DNA of 64,000 nt, from NCBI RefSeq assembly GCF_038051945.1, contig NZ_CP150302.1, positions 682,001 to 746,000 of the forward strand, in the 5' to 3' direction. Below are positions 37,430 to 46,021 of the stretch, one piece after another. How positions within the stretch are numbered: the stretch's first letter is position 1; each line of letters opens with the position of its first letter. A program made the position numbers and the translations under genes. This DNA comes from Paenibacillus sp. FSL H3-0469. GTDB lineage: Bacteria > Bacillota > Bacilli > Paenibacillales > Paenibacillaceae. The notes beneath the pieces were generated by a model that saw only the letters and a list, made by a program, of their open reading frames with translations, did not search any database and had not been told where the DNA came from.

Positions 37430-38314
37430 ATGGAAAGAGCGCTCTCGGATAAGAAATTAATCGCTTTGTTTCTAGTGCCAGGTTTAACCGTATTTCTGAT
37501 CTTCTATTTCGTGCCAATTCTCATGACGGCGTATTACAGCTTCCAGGAGTGGGACGGAATTAACCCTATGGCCTTCGTGGGCCTGGACAATTACACCAAG
37601 ATGTTCACCGCAGATAAAAGCTTCTGGAAGGCGGTATGGAACAGTGTGGCCTTCCTGTTGACAGGCGTATTCGTCCAGCTTCCGCTCTCGTTCGGCCTTG
37701 CCCTGCTGGTCTCCCGTAAAATGAAGGGACGCAAATGGTTCCGCAATATTTACTTTTTCCCGGTGGTCATGTCAACGACGATGGTCAGTCTGCTGTGGGT
37801 CAAAATCTACGATCCGAACATCGGGATGCTGAACACACTGCTGGAAGCCGCCCACCTCGGCAGCTGGGCGCAGGCCTGGCTTGGAGATACCAAGACGGCT
37901 CTCTTGTCAGTCCTGATCGTAACAACCTGGCATTATGTAGGCTATAACATGCTGATCCTGTTTGCCGGTATCCAGGGCATCTCGGAGCAGTACTATGAGG
38001 CCGCGAAGCTGGACGGTGCTGTCGGCTGGAAGGCAGTCCGTTATATCACGCTTCCGCTGCTGTCTGATGTGCTGCGGATCTGTGTCGTGCTGAACGTGAT
38101 TTACGCGCTCAAGACCTTTGAAAGTGTGTATGTCATGACGAACGGCGGACCGCTGCATTCCACGACAATGATTGCCCTGAAAATGTTCCAGGAAGCGTTC
38201 CTGAAGCAGAACTTCGGCTACGGCAGTGCGCTTGCCGTGTTCATGGTGCTGGAGTGTCTGATCATTGCCTGGGTACTCAATAAAGTGCTGACCCGTGAAA
38301 AAATTGAATATTAA
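37430..38314 (+). CDS. Sugar ABC transporter permease, MalF/UgpA type
   Basis: 294 residues from ATG 37430 (ATAGGTGG upstream). Six membrane helices are apparent and the EAA loop reads YEAAKLDGAVGWKAV. It forms the membrane channel with the next gene product. No maltose-type long periplasmic loop is present, matching the general carbohydrate-uptake-1 family of Firmicutes. Confidence 0.93.
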   Translation: MERALSDKKLIALFLVPGLTVFLIFYFVPILMTAYYSFQEWDGINPMAFVGLDNYTKMFTADKSFWKAVWNSVAFLLTGVFVQLPLSFGLALLVSRKMKGRKWFRNIYFFPVVMSTTMVSLLWVKIYDPNIGMLNTLLEAAHLGSWAQAWLGDTKTALLSVLIVTTWHYVGYNMLILFAGIQGISEQYYEAAKLDGAVGWKAVRYITLPLLSDVLRICVVLNVIYALKTFESVYVMTNGGPLHSTTMIALKMFQEAFLKQNFGYGSALAVFMVLECLIIAWVLNKVLTREKIEY

Positions 38315-38326
38315 GGAGGACCGGAC

Positions 38327-39154
38327 ATGCTGAAGACTACCAAAAACACAGGCCTCTATCTGCTGATGGGCCTCATTGCCGTCCTCCAGTTGTTCCCGCT
38401 CTACTGGCTTGTGGTAAGTGCATTTAAGGATAATTCGGAGATTATCGGCGGAGTGGTCTGGGCGCTCCCCACAGAATGGCGGTTTAGCAATTTCTCGGAG
38501 GCCTGGGTAAGCGCCAAGGTGAATCAATACTTTTTCAACAGTGTATCAGTTACGCTGATTACCCTCTTGTGCGTGCTGCTGTTCGCTTCGATGATGGCTT
38601 ACGCGCTGACACGGATGAGATTCAAATATAACGGACTGATTCTGTTCATTCTGCTCATGGGAGTCATGGTGCCGATTCATGCTACGCTGATTCCGCTGTT
38701 CATGATCCTGAAGAATCTCGGTCTTCTCAGCTCGCGGCTGTCGATTATCCTGCCGTACATCGCTGTGAATCTGCCGATAGGCGTCTATATGCTGTCCGCG
38801 TTCCTGCGGAGCATGCCTAAGGAGCTGGAGGAGGCTGCATTCATCGACGGCTGCGGGGTGGTGAAATCCTTCTTCAAGGTCGTGCTGCCGCTGCTGAAGC
38901 CGCCGCTTGCCTCGGTTGCCATCTTCGTGTTCCTCGCCGTATGGAATGAGCTGCTGATGGCAGCAACCTTCATCCAGAAGGAATCGCTGCGTACGCTGCC
39001 GCTCGGGCTAATGAACTTCAGCGGCCAGTACAGCATTAGCTGGGGACCGCTGGCCGCGGCAATGGTAATCTCCACGCTGCCGATTCTGCTCGCTTATGTA
39101 CTGTTCAGCGACCAGATGGAGAAGAGCTTCACCGCAGGCGCAATTCTGAAATGA
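38327..39154 (+). CDS. Sugar ABC transporter permease, MalG/UgpE type
   Basis: This 275-residue protein has six helices and the EAA loop EEAAFIDGCGVVKSF. It lies 12 bases after the partner permease with AAGGAGGA upstream, and 24 bases before the nucleotidase gene, so the four genes probably form one operon. Confidence 0.93.
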   Translation: MLKTTKNTGLYLLMGLIAVLQLFPLYWLVVSAFKDNSEIIGGVVWALPTEWRFSNFSEAWVSAKVNQYFFNSVSVTLITLLCVLLFASMMAYALTRMRFKYNGLILFILLMGVMVPIHATLIPLFMILKNLGLLSSRLSIILPYIAVNLPIGVYMLSAFLRSMPKELEEAAFIDGCGVVKSFFKVVLPLLKPPLASVAIFVFLAVWNELLMAATFIQKESLRTLPLGLMNFSGQYSISWGPLAAAMVISTLPILLAYVLFSDQMEKSFTAGAILK

Positions 39155-39178
39155 AGAGACGGAAGAAGGGTGAACGAG

Positions 39179-40786
39179 ATGATGGAACCGGCAGCAAGCC
39201 GTAACCAACGCAAGATCGTGATTATTGCTACCTCGGATGTTCATGGCAATCTGTGGGGCTACCGTTACGAAGACGGACTCGCTACCGTAAATGACGGGCT
39301 CGCCAGAGTAGCCGCTTATGTCCGGGAGCTTAGAGAGAGCGGGACGGAGATTCTGCTGATCGATAACGGTGACGTCTTCCAGGGAAATATGCTGACTGAC
39401 GATGTCTACAATAAGCGGCCGGAGGACAAGCATCCAGTCGCGTTAGCACTTAATGCCATGGGCTATGCTGCGCTGACCTTGGGCAACCATGAGTTTAACT
39501 TCGGCCTTGGCCTGATTGAACGAATCAAGCAGGAGCTGAGCTTCCCGGTGCTCGCTGCGAATGTCTGGGACGCAGAAGGCAGACCCTTCGCAGAGCCATA
39601 TGTGATCCTTGAGCAGCGAGGTATCCGGATTGCGGTCATCGGCCTGACGAATCCCAACGTTCCGCGCTGGGATGGAAATAAGGTTGAGGGCCTGAAGTTC
39701 GGCCATATGGCCGAGACCGCACAGGCGATAGCTGCCTCCCTACGGTCGGAAGGGAAGGCGGACCTGATTGTGATCAGCGCCCATGCGGGCATGGTTGCAG
39801 AATTCGATGAAGAGGGCGGCTCGGATGCCGCCGGACGGATTGCGGAGCTTGTTCCTGAAGCAGATGTGCTGCTGGTGGGCCATATGCATATTACCGTGAA
39901 CCAGCGTATAGGCAATACCGTCATTGGAGGGCCGCGGGACCGGGGGAGGGAAGTCGTTCGCTTCGACCTGACGGTTGAGATGGACGGCGGACAGCCCAAG
40001 GTCGTGAACCGGGAGATCACGGTGGTGGATATGAGCGGCTGGGAGCCGGACCCGGAACTCTGCAGTCTGGTTGCCGGGGCGCATGAAGAGACTCTCCAGT
40101 TCATCGCCGAAGGCGGTGGTGGCTCTTCCATAGAAGGGGAGGACGGCATTCTGGGGTATGCAGCGGCCGATTTCCAGCCTGAAGAGACTGCCGGGCTGCC
40201 CGCCGGACGGGTGCAGGATACGGCGGTCATTACCCTGATCCAGCGCGCCATGCTGGAGGCCAGCGGGGCGGATGTTGCCGCTACAAGCCTATTCAACGAC
40301 AACGCAGATCTGAAGCAGGGACCGCTGACGTATGCAGATGTCTACCGCATTTATCCTTTTGACAATGTGCTGTATGTTGTTACCATCACCGGCAAGGAGC
40401 TGAAGGCTTATATGGAAGCCTCGGCGGCCCATTTCCGGCAGTGGCAGCCCGGGGACACGAATATCACTGCCGATCCTGAGGTGCCGAGCTACCTCTACGA
40501 TATGTTCGCCGGGGTCAATTATCGGATCGACATCTCGCAGCCGGTAGGCAGGCGGATCATCCACCTGGCCTACCGGGGCAAACCGCTTGCCGATACGGAC
40601 GAGCTGCAGCTTGCCGTCAACAATTACCGTTACAGCAGTCTATTGAAGGCCTCGGGACTGGTCAGCGCCGTGAAACACTGGGAGTCGGACTGCAGTGTCC
40701 GCGAGTTGCTGGTTCGCTACATCCGGGAGCGCCAGACGATTATACCGGAGGTAGATCATAACTGGTCTATTGTGGGGACGGATTAA
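39179..40786 (+). CDS. 5'-nucleotidase / metallophosphoesterase family protein
   Basis: This 535-residue protein has the metallophosphatase metal motifs TSDVHGN, DNGDVFQGN, GNHEFNFG, SAHAG and VGHMH, then the 5'-nucleotidase C-terminal domain with YPFDNVLYV. No signal peptide is visible, so it probably acts in the cytosol, unlike the secreted members. It could be a 2',3'-cyclic-nucleotide phosphodiesterase or nucleotidase. ATG 39179 with AAGAAGGG upstream is preferred over GTG 39170. Linkage to a sugar transporter hints at uptake of a phosphorylated or nucleoside-like compound. Confidence 0.88.
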   Translation: MMEPAASRNQRKIVIIATSDVHGNLWGYRYEDGLATVNDGLARVAAYVRELRESGTEILLIDNGDVFQGNMLTDDVYNKRPEDKHPVALALNAMGYAALTLGNHEFNFGLGLIERIKQELSFPVLAANVWDAEGRPFAEPYVILEQRGIRIAVIGLTNPNVPRWDGNKVEGLKFGHMAETAQAIAASLRSEGKADLIVISAHAGMVAEFDEEGGSDAAGRIAELVPEADVLLVGHMHITVNQRIGNTVIGGPRDRGREVVRFDLTVEMDGGQPKVVNREITVVDMSGWEPDPELCSLVAGAHEETLQFIAEGGGGSSIEGEDGILGYAAADFQPEETAGLPAGRVQDTAVITLIQRAMLEASGADVAATSLFNDNADLKQGPLTYADVYRIYPFDNVLYVVTITGKELKAYMEASAAHFRQWQPGDTNITADPEVPSYLYDMFAGVNYRIDISQPVGRRIIHLAYRGKPLADTDELQLAVNNYRYSSLLKASGLVSAVKHWESDCSVRELLVRYIRERQTIIPEVDHNWSIVGTD

Positions 40787-40804
40787 AATAGTAAGTAGAT
40801 CAGA

Positions 40805-40839
40805 GAGTCTGCAAGCAGGATTGCAGGCTTCTTTGTTTT
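40805..40839 (+). terminator. Rho-independent terminator after the nucleotidase gene
   Basis: GTCTGCAA (40807-40814) pairs with TTGCAGGC (40821-40828), with flanking A-U pairs, followed by the T-rich CTTTGTTTT. Confidence 0.75.
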
Positions 40840-40864
40840 CTTATAAAACAACCTTATTATCAAC

Positions 40865-40925
40865 TTTATACAGCCTAAACATTCATTGACAGTTCATGAG
40901 CAGGTAGACGATAATTTAGTAGATT
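40865..40925 (+). promoter_or_regulatory. Sigma-A-type promoter, second copy of the repeat at 5510-5568
   Basis: TTGACA at 40886-40891 and GATAAT at 40910-40915 have the same 18-base spacer length as copy 1. About 27 bases up to and including the -35 differ at a single position from copy 1, and the stretch after the -10 is also conserved. It drives the duplicated AT and PPTase genes. Confidence 0.75.
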
Positions 40926-40991
40926 CATAGTATAAATTATGGAAGAAGCTTTAATTTCAAATAGGATAGAGCTTAGAAGGAGGCGGAGAGG

Positions 40992-41879
40992 ATGAAGGCT
41001 TATCTATTTCCCGGGCAGGGTGCGCAGTTCGTCGGTATGGGCGGCATGCTGTTCCAGGAGTTCCCTGAATACACCGCAATTGCCGACCGGGTGCTTGGCT
41101 ATTCGATTGAAGAATTGTGTCTGAGAGACAGCAGCAAGCAACTGGATAATACCGCCTATACACAGCCAGCCCTATATGTGGTCAATGTATTGTCCTGCCT
41201 GAAGGAGCTTCAGCAATCCGGGACAGCCCCTGATTTCGTAGCCGGACACAGCTTGGGTGAATACAGTGCACTGTATGCGGCGGGGGTGTTCGATTTCGAG
41301 ACCGGACTAAGGATTGTTCATAAAAGAGGCGCGCTGATGAGCATGGCAACCGGCGGCGGCATGGCCGCTGTCATTGGTCTGCGGGAGGAAGACATCCTGC
41401 GGATTCTCGCGGAGCACCGCCTGGACAAGCTGGATGTAGCAAACCTGAATACGCCTACGCAGATTGCCCTGTCGGGACTTGCAGAGGATGTGGAGGCTGC
41501 CCAGGCGGCCTTTGAGCAGAACGGGGCTCTGGGTTATGTCATTCTGAATGTCAGCGGAGCCTTCCATTCGCGCTATATGCGCGCTTCGGCGTCACAATTC
41601 CGCGAGTTCCTGAGCCAGTTCCGGTTCGCGCCGCCGTCCATTCCGGTCATTGCCAATACGACTGCCCGGCCTTATCCGGTGGACAATGCCATTGATTATA
41701 TGACCGAGCAGATGACCAGCAGTGTGAAGTGGACCGACTCCGTCCGCTACCTCATGGGCAGACATCCCGAAATAGAGCTGACCCAGATTGGCCCGGGACA
41801 TGTCATCGAGCGCCTAGTCAGCAAAATCAAACGGGAAGCAGAGCCCCTGGACGCAGCCTGGATCATAGATGGGAAGTGA
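40992..41879 (+). CDS. Discrete malonyl-CoA:ACP transferase, paralogue of the second AT domain at 7321-8190
   Basis: This 295-residue AT has FPGQGAQFVG at the N-terminus, nucleophile Ser in GHSLGEYSA and His in GAFHSRYM. By eye about four residues in five match the AT domain of the fusion protein at 6328. The upstream AGAAGGAGGCGGAG ribosome site is also shared with sequence inside that fusion gene. Just upstream, 40950-40964 resembles the 3' end of the hydrolase gene at 6285-6300, a scar of the deletion that joined promoter and AT. It probably supplies malonyl-ACP to the type II synthase that follows, while remaining able to serve the trans-AT system. Confidence 0.93.
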   Translation: MKAYLFPGQGAQFVGMGGMLFQEFPEYTAIADRVLGYSIEELCLRDSSKQLDNTAYTQPALYVVNVLSCLKELQQSGTAPDFVAGHSLGEYSALYAAGVFDFETGLRIVHKRGALMSMATGGGMAAVIGLREEDILRILAEHRLDKLDVANLNTPTQIALSGLAEDVEAAQAAFEQNGALGYVILNVSGAFHSRYMRASASQFREFLSQFRFAPPSIPVIANTTARPYPVDNAIDYMTEQMTSSVKWTDSVRYLMGRHPEIELTQIGPGHVIERLVSKIKREAEPLDAAWIIDGK

Positions 41880-41889
41880 GTTGACAACG

Positions 41890-42660
41890 ATGCAACATCC
41901 AGTCTTTGCAAGTCAATACGGAGCCTCACTCCAGCAGACAGTAAGAACAATGAGCCTGGAGCTGGAGAGCCCGGAGGCACCCTACCGGCTGAAGCTGAGC
42001 GTAGTCTCGCTGCCGCCGGAGGGCGATCCGCTGGAGTATCTGAACCAGGAAGAGAAGGACACGTATTTCGGCTTCCAGTATGCAAGGAGACGGAACAGTT
42101 ACTTGCTTGGGAAGCTGGCAGCCAAGACCGCTGTGGCAGAGGAAGGCGAGGCGCTGTCCGGGATTCAGATTGAACACGGCATTCTATGCCAGCCGCTTGT
42201 GGCCGGAAGGAATCGGAAGATTACGATTACCCATTGCGATTCGCTGGGGGCGGCGGTCGGTTATGACCCGCGCCTGCTCGCGGGCGTGGACATGGAGCTG
42301 GTGGATGAGAAGGCGGCGGAGGCGATCCGGAGAATCACCAGCAGAGAGGAAGAGGCGCTGTTGCCGGAGCTGGCTGCTGCGACTGCGCTGACGCTGCTCT
42401 GGACGGCTAAGGAAGCGATGTCGAAGGTGATTCAGACGGGCTTCACCGTCCCCACCGAGCTGTTCGAGCTTAAGGCATGTACCTGCAGCGGCAGCGTAGT
42501 GATCAGCCAGTTCAAGAATTTCCCGCAATTTCAGGCGGTCTCTATCCTGCGGAAGGAATATGTATATACACTTGTCCTGCCTGCCAAGGTCCTGGCCGGT
42601 TCATCGGAAACCCGGCTGATCGAGGGGCTGGAGGGGCTGCTGCCGGATGGGGTGGGGTGA
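41890..42660 (+). CDS. Sfp-type phosphopantetheinyl transferase (intact copy)
   Basis: This 256-residue PPTase has the Mg-binding GVDMELVDEK and the core WTAKEAMSK. It is the intact paralogue of the pseudogene at 13279-13885, sharing most of the sequence. It attaches the phosphopantetheine arm to ACP and PCP serines; with the other copy broken, it is the only PPTase seen in this window and could serve both clusters. It starts 10 bases after the AT stop at ATG 41890. The stop lies 4 bases before the convergent amide-synthase-like gene. Confidence 0.93.
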   Translation: MQHPVFASQYGASLQQTVRTMSLELESPEAPYRLKLSVVSLPPEGDPLEYLNQEEKDTYFGFQYARRRNSYLLGKLAAKTAVAEEGEALSGIQIEHGILCQPLVAGRNRKITITHCDSLGAAVGYDPRLLAGVDMELVDEKAAEAIRRITSREEEALLPELAAATALTLLWTAKEAMSKVIQTGFTVPTELFELKACTCSGSVVISQFKNFPQFQAVSILRKEYVYTLVLPAKVLAGSSETRLIEGLEGLLPDGVG

Positions 42661-42663
42661 ATT

Positions 42664-43485
42664 TTATTCACCCCATATTGGTGTGCCCAAAGATTCCAGG
42701 GTTTCTACAGCTTCATGAACCGGGAGATTGGTCATGCCGAATTCATTGTGCACAATATCCTGAATCTCCTGTATGGAATGCAGCTTCATTTGCTCTTGGC
42801 GCTCCTGATACCGGATGGTGAATGTATCATTTACAAGAGACAGCGAGCGTTGCCGGTCCGGCTGCCACAGATAGACCCGCAGGATGGTGGTGAACAAACG
42901 CTGCGGCTCATTACTCCAATGAATAAGCCGGTGAACTTCCGGCAAGTCTGCGCGCTCATAGGGACGAAATATCCAGTGATGCTGTTCTTTGCCTGTAATA
43001 CCGTGCACCAGATGGAATTTAAGCTTGTTGCCCGGGTCAGGATACCCCATAACTCGGGAGTGGTGAATCGTAAGCTCATGCGGCTGGGAGATGTCCAGCG
43101 GATAATAGGTGGGATGTCCCAGTGCCACATCCGTATAATAGAGCCGGTCTGCGAGCTTCACGATGGTTGCCAGATGCGAAGCATATTTAATAGGATAAGC
43201 ATCGTAGCCAAGCTCCTGCAGCAGCTTGCAGAAATAATAATTGCCCGTGTGGCACACGCCGGAGTAATCGAATCTGTACATATGATCCATGTAGACTTCC
43301 TGCGGAGGAAGGTAGAACTGCTGTTCCTCAAAGGTCTTAAGATAATGCAGCTTGGAGATATTCTCAAACGCTAGACGCGTCATCCGCGACCTGACTAAGC
43401 GCTGCAGATAATCCAGGCTGGGAGGCTCCACAACCATGCCGATCCGCTTCAAGTACAACATAGCCCATGCTGAAGGAGTTGCCAT
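42664..43485 (-). CDS. Arylamine N-acetyltransferase / amide synthase-like protein
   Basis: These 273 residues have the NAT fold order: YLKRIG near the start, LAFENISK, the probable nucleophile Cys in YSGVCHTGN, His in ASHLATIV and Asp in YTDVALG, giving a Cys-His-Asp triad. The usual RGGYC context is altered. NAT homologues in polyketide clusters (RifF in rifamycin) release chains as amides or macrolactams. Being the last gene of the KS operon, it probably transfers the type II acyl chain to an amine. ATG 43485, with GCGAGGA upstream, is 4 bases after the KS stop; ATG 43527 would overlap the KS. Confidence 0.85.
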   Translation of the reverse strand: MATPSAWAMLYLKRIGMVVEPPSLDYLQRLVRSRMTRLAFENISKLHYLKTFEEQQFYLPPQEVYMDHMYRFDYSGVCHTGNYYFCKLLQELGYDAYPIKYASHLATIVKLADRLYYTDVALGHPTYYPLDISQPHELTIHHSRVMGYPDPGNKLKFHLVHGITGKEQHHWIFRPYERADLPEVHRLIHWSNEPQRLFTTILRVYLWQPDRQRSLSLVNDTFTIRYQERQEQMKLHSIQEIQDIVHNEFGMTNLPVHEAVETLESLGTPIWGE

Positions 43486-43489
43486 TTGT

Positions 43490-44734
43490 TTATCCTCGCT
43501 TATATTTAGCAATGACCAGAGACGCATTCTGTCCGCCCATGCCGAATGAATTGGTGAGGGCCATCTCTATGTCCGCAGGTTTCGATATATTCGGCGTATA
43601 GTTCAGGTCACACTGGGGATCAGGGGTTCTGTGATTGATCGTGGGCGGAATGAACCCGTTGCCCAGGCTAAGAATCGTTACCAGAGTCTCCATGGCCCCG
43701 GCGGCTGTCATCAGATGGCCATGCATCGATTTGGTGGAGCTGATGTCCAGTTGCCCGGCGAGGGCGCCGAAGACTGCCTTAATCGCTTCAGTCTCATGCT
43801 TATCGTTCTTGGGTGTCCCTGTACCATGCGCGTTAATGTAGTTGATGGCCTTCAGCGGCACTCCGGCATCCTCAATAGCCCGCTCCATGGACAGGATCAT
43901 TCCCAGGGAAGACTCATGCGGGTCTGTGATGGAATAACCGTCCAGCGAGCTGCCATACCCCCGTATCTCCGCATAGATCGGCGCATGCCGGCGGAGTGCA
44001 TCCTCTTCCCGCTCGAGCAGGAATAGAACCGAACCCTCCCCGATCGTGAAGCCGTTCCTGTTCAGGTCAAACGGGGAGCAATTCTCAGTGCAATCGTCCT
44101 TCGTGGGCTCAAGCGCACCGAGCCGGCAGAGGCGGGCCAGCGACATCGGGTCCAGCTTGGACGAGACTCCCCCGGTTATCACCGCATCGGCATCCCCGGA
44201 TCTCAGCATAAGCATGGCGTCGCCAATCGCCTGCGCGGATGCAGCGCAAGTGCCGAAATTCGCTATACTTGGACCTCCTATACCAAAATCCCGGGCAGCA
44301 TGATAGAACATATAAGATGGATGATTAGCGAGCAGTGTCTCAAGCTCCATCGGCTCTGATGGGGGCTGCTCTGCATTACCATAAGCGTACAGATACTGGA
44401 GATCCTCAGGAGAGGAGGTATTGGGGTCTGTGCCTACGATTAAGCTGATGCGTTCGGGAGCATAGAACCTTCCCGGACCGCCGGTTTCCAGAAGCTCCTT
44501 CACACAGGAGTAGAATAGCTTGAATATAATATTGCCGGCAACAGGGTACTGTACCCGGTCCAACGCCGAATCGTCAATCATAGCTGCATGTTTAACAGGC
44601 AGGCTTCCCACCTGATACCGTTCAATCGGCCTGATTCCTGAATGACCCGCTTTAAGATGGGTGACTATGGATTCCAGTTGGTTGCCCAGAGGGGTAATCG
44701 CGCTTATTCCGGTTACTACAATTTTACTTCTCAT
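43490..44734 (-). CDS. Ketosynthase alpha of a type II PKS (catalytically complete)
   Basis: This 414-residue FabF-type KS has active-site Cys in NFGTCAASAQ, His in NAHGTGTP and His in SMHGHLMTA, so it should condense. The upstream gene encodes a related protein that lacks both His, overlapping by 4 bases, and together they look like a KS-alpha/KS-beta heterodimer. This is not a housekeeping FabF: it lies in a cluster of accessory genes, divergent from its own ACP operon. Confidence 0.9.
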   Translation of the reverse strand: MRSKIVVTGISAITPLGNQLESIVTHLKAGHSGIRPIERYQVGSLPVKHAAMIDDSALDRVQYPVAGNIIFKLFYSCVKELLETGGPGRFYAPERISLIVGTDPNTSSPEDLQYLYAYGNAEQPPSEPMELETLLANHPSYMFYHAARDFGIGGPSIANFGTCAASAQAIGDAMLMLRSGDADAVITGGVSSKLDPMSLARLCRLGALEPTKDDCTENCSPFDLNRNGFTIGEGSVLFLLEREEDALRRHAPIYAEIRGYGSSLDGYSITDPHESSLGMILSMERAIEDAGVPLKAINYINAHGTGTPKNDKHETEAIKAVFGALAGQLDISSTKSMHGHLMTAAGAMETLVTILSLGNGFIPPTINHRTPDPQCDLNYTPNISKPADIEMALTNSFGMGGQNASLVIAKYKRG

Positions 44735-46017
44735 CGCGTGTGATTGCCCCCTTTCCCAAGAATGATAGCACTGTAAGCCCCGCCCGGTCCTGCACTGTTC
44801 ACGACAGTCCGTTCAATATCCATGGCTGCTTTCTCCGCGCGGACCCATTCCAAGCGGCTGTCAGAGGGCGTAGATGTGTGGTTCAACGGCACAGCGGTTT
44901 GGCTGATCATCGATTGCACCGCCAGGATCACGTCGAGCAGACCGGATACGGGACCGAGATACCCAAGATAGCCCTTCAACGCAGCAGCGCTTACGCTTGA
45001 GCCATTCCACACGGCAGAGATACCCTCAAGCTCAGCATCATCCCAAGCGGCAACAGACGGTGCGTTGCACATCATCAGATCAATGTCATCCGGGACAAGC
45101 TTGGCACGCTCCAGCGCCAGATTCAGGGTGTTGGTGAAGCCTGTCCCCGACAATCCAAAGTAAGTCTCACCAGGAATGGTCAGGCTGGACCCGCCTTGGA
45201 TTCTGGCAAGTATAGGGCGGCCATTGCTTAGGGCAACTTCTTCCCTTTCCAGAAAAATAGCGCCCGCGCCCTCACTCATTAGCGTGCCGGAAGAATTCGG
45301 ACTGAAGGGGGTGACCAGCTCTTCAGGATTCTCCCGTGCGGCCGTGCTTCTGACGAATCCAGTCTCCAGCCACCACCTGAATTCATGGGCGCTGAAGGGA
45401 CTGAAGGAGGCGGAGACCATGGCTTGGTCAATCCGCCCGGTCTCAATGGCCCTAGCCGCAGACAGGAGGGCCGTTACGCCTCCGCAATCGCTATTACAAT
45501 ACAAGTTGCCGGGTCCGTGCGCTCCGGTGGTTTTGGCAATGAAGTGCGAGGGGACCGTGGTTAATTGCTTCACGCCGCTTAAGGGAGGAATCCGGTGCAA
45601 GTTATCCCCCAGCTGTGAAAAATCCATGGCTCCAGCCCCGCCGCTGCTGCAGATCGAACGAATGATCTGCAGCGTCTCAGGGTCCAGATTTACCGGATGA
45701 TTGGCCACATAGACCGCACAATTCATAGCGTTATTCTCCAGACTTGCGATCAGTCCATAGTCATTCAGCATCTGATAGGCGGCCTTCATCTGCAGCTTGT
45801 TGTATCTCAGCATCATGTTAGAGCCGGAAATGCCCAGGTCTCTGATACTGAAATCCGGAATTTCACCTCCGATGGTGCATCTGCAGGCGGATGCATCGAA
45901 TAAGCTAATGGCGCTGTAGGCTGTTTTGCCTTGGAGCATGGCTTCATGGATATCCCCGGGCGTATGGCCCAGTGGAGTAACACAGCCCATGCCGGTTATA
46001 ACAACGGATGATTTCAT
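44731..46017 (-). CDS. Ketosynthase beta / chain-length-factor-like protein
   Basis: 428 residues from ATG 46017. The KS fold is clear, but the first His motif reads CNAPSVAAW and the second reads GYLGYLGP, so both catalytic His are lost. A Cys remains at the nucleophile position (NSDCGGVTA), where classical chain-length factors carry Gln. A catalytically dead partner that sets chain length or stabilises the KS is the simplest reading. ATG 46074 would add 19 residues overlapping the epimerase gene. Confidence 0.88.
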   Translation of the reverse strand: MKSSVVITGMGCVTPLGHTPGDIHEAMLQGKTAYSAISLFDASACRCTIGGEIPDFSIRDLGISGSNMMLRYNKLQMKAAYQMLNDYGLIASLENNAMNCAVYVANHPVNLDPETLQIIRSICSSGGAGAMDFSQLGDNLHRIPPLSGVKQLTTVPSHFIAKTTGAHGPGNLYCNSDCGGVTALLSAARAIETGRIDQAMVSASFSPFSAHEFRWWLETGFVRSTAARENPEELVTPFSPNSSGTLMSEGAGAIFLEREEVALSNGRPILARIQGGSSLTIPGETYFGLSGTGFTNTLNLALERAKLVPDDIDLMMCNAPSVAAWDDAELEGISAVWNGSSVSAAALKGYLGYLGPVSGLLDVILAVQSMISQTAVPLNHTSTPSDSRLEWVRAEKAAMDIERTVVNSAGPGGAYSAIILGKGGNHTR

Positions 46018-46021
46018 GGGA

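Noticed and set aside
43490..46017. Housekeeping fatty acid KS genes (FabF/FabB)
   Set aside because: A paired KS that has lost both His, its own ACP operon and glycosyltransferases nearby argue for specialised metabolism.
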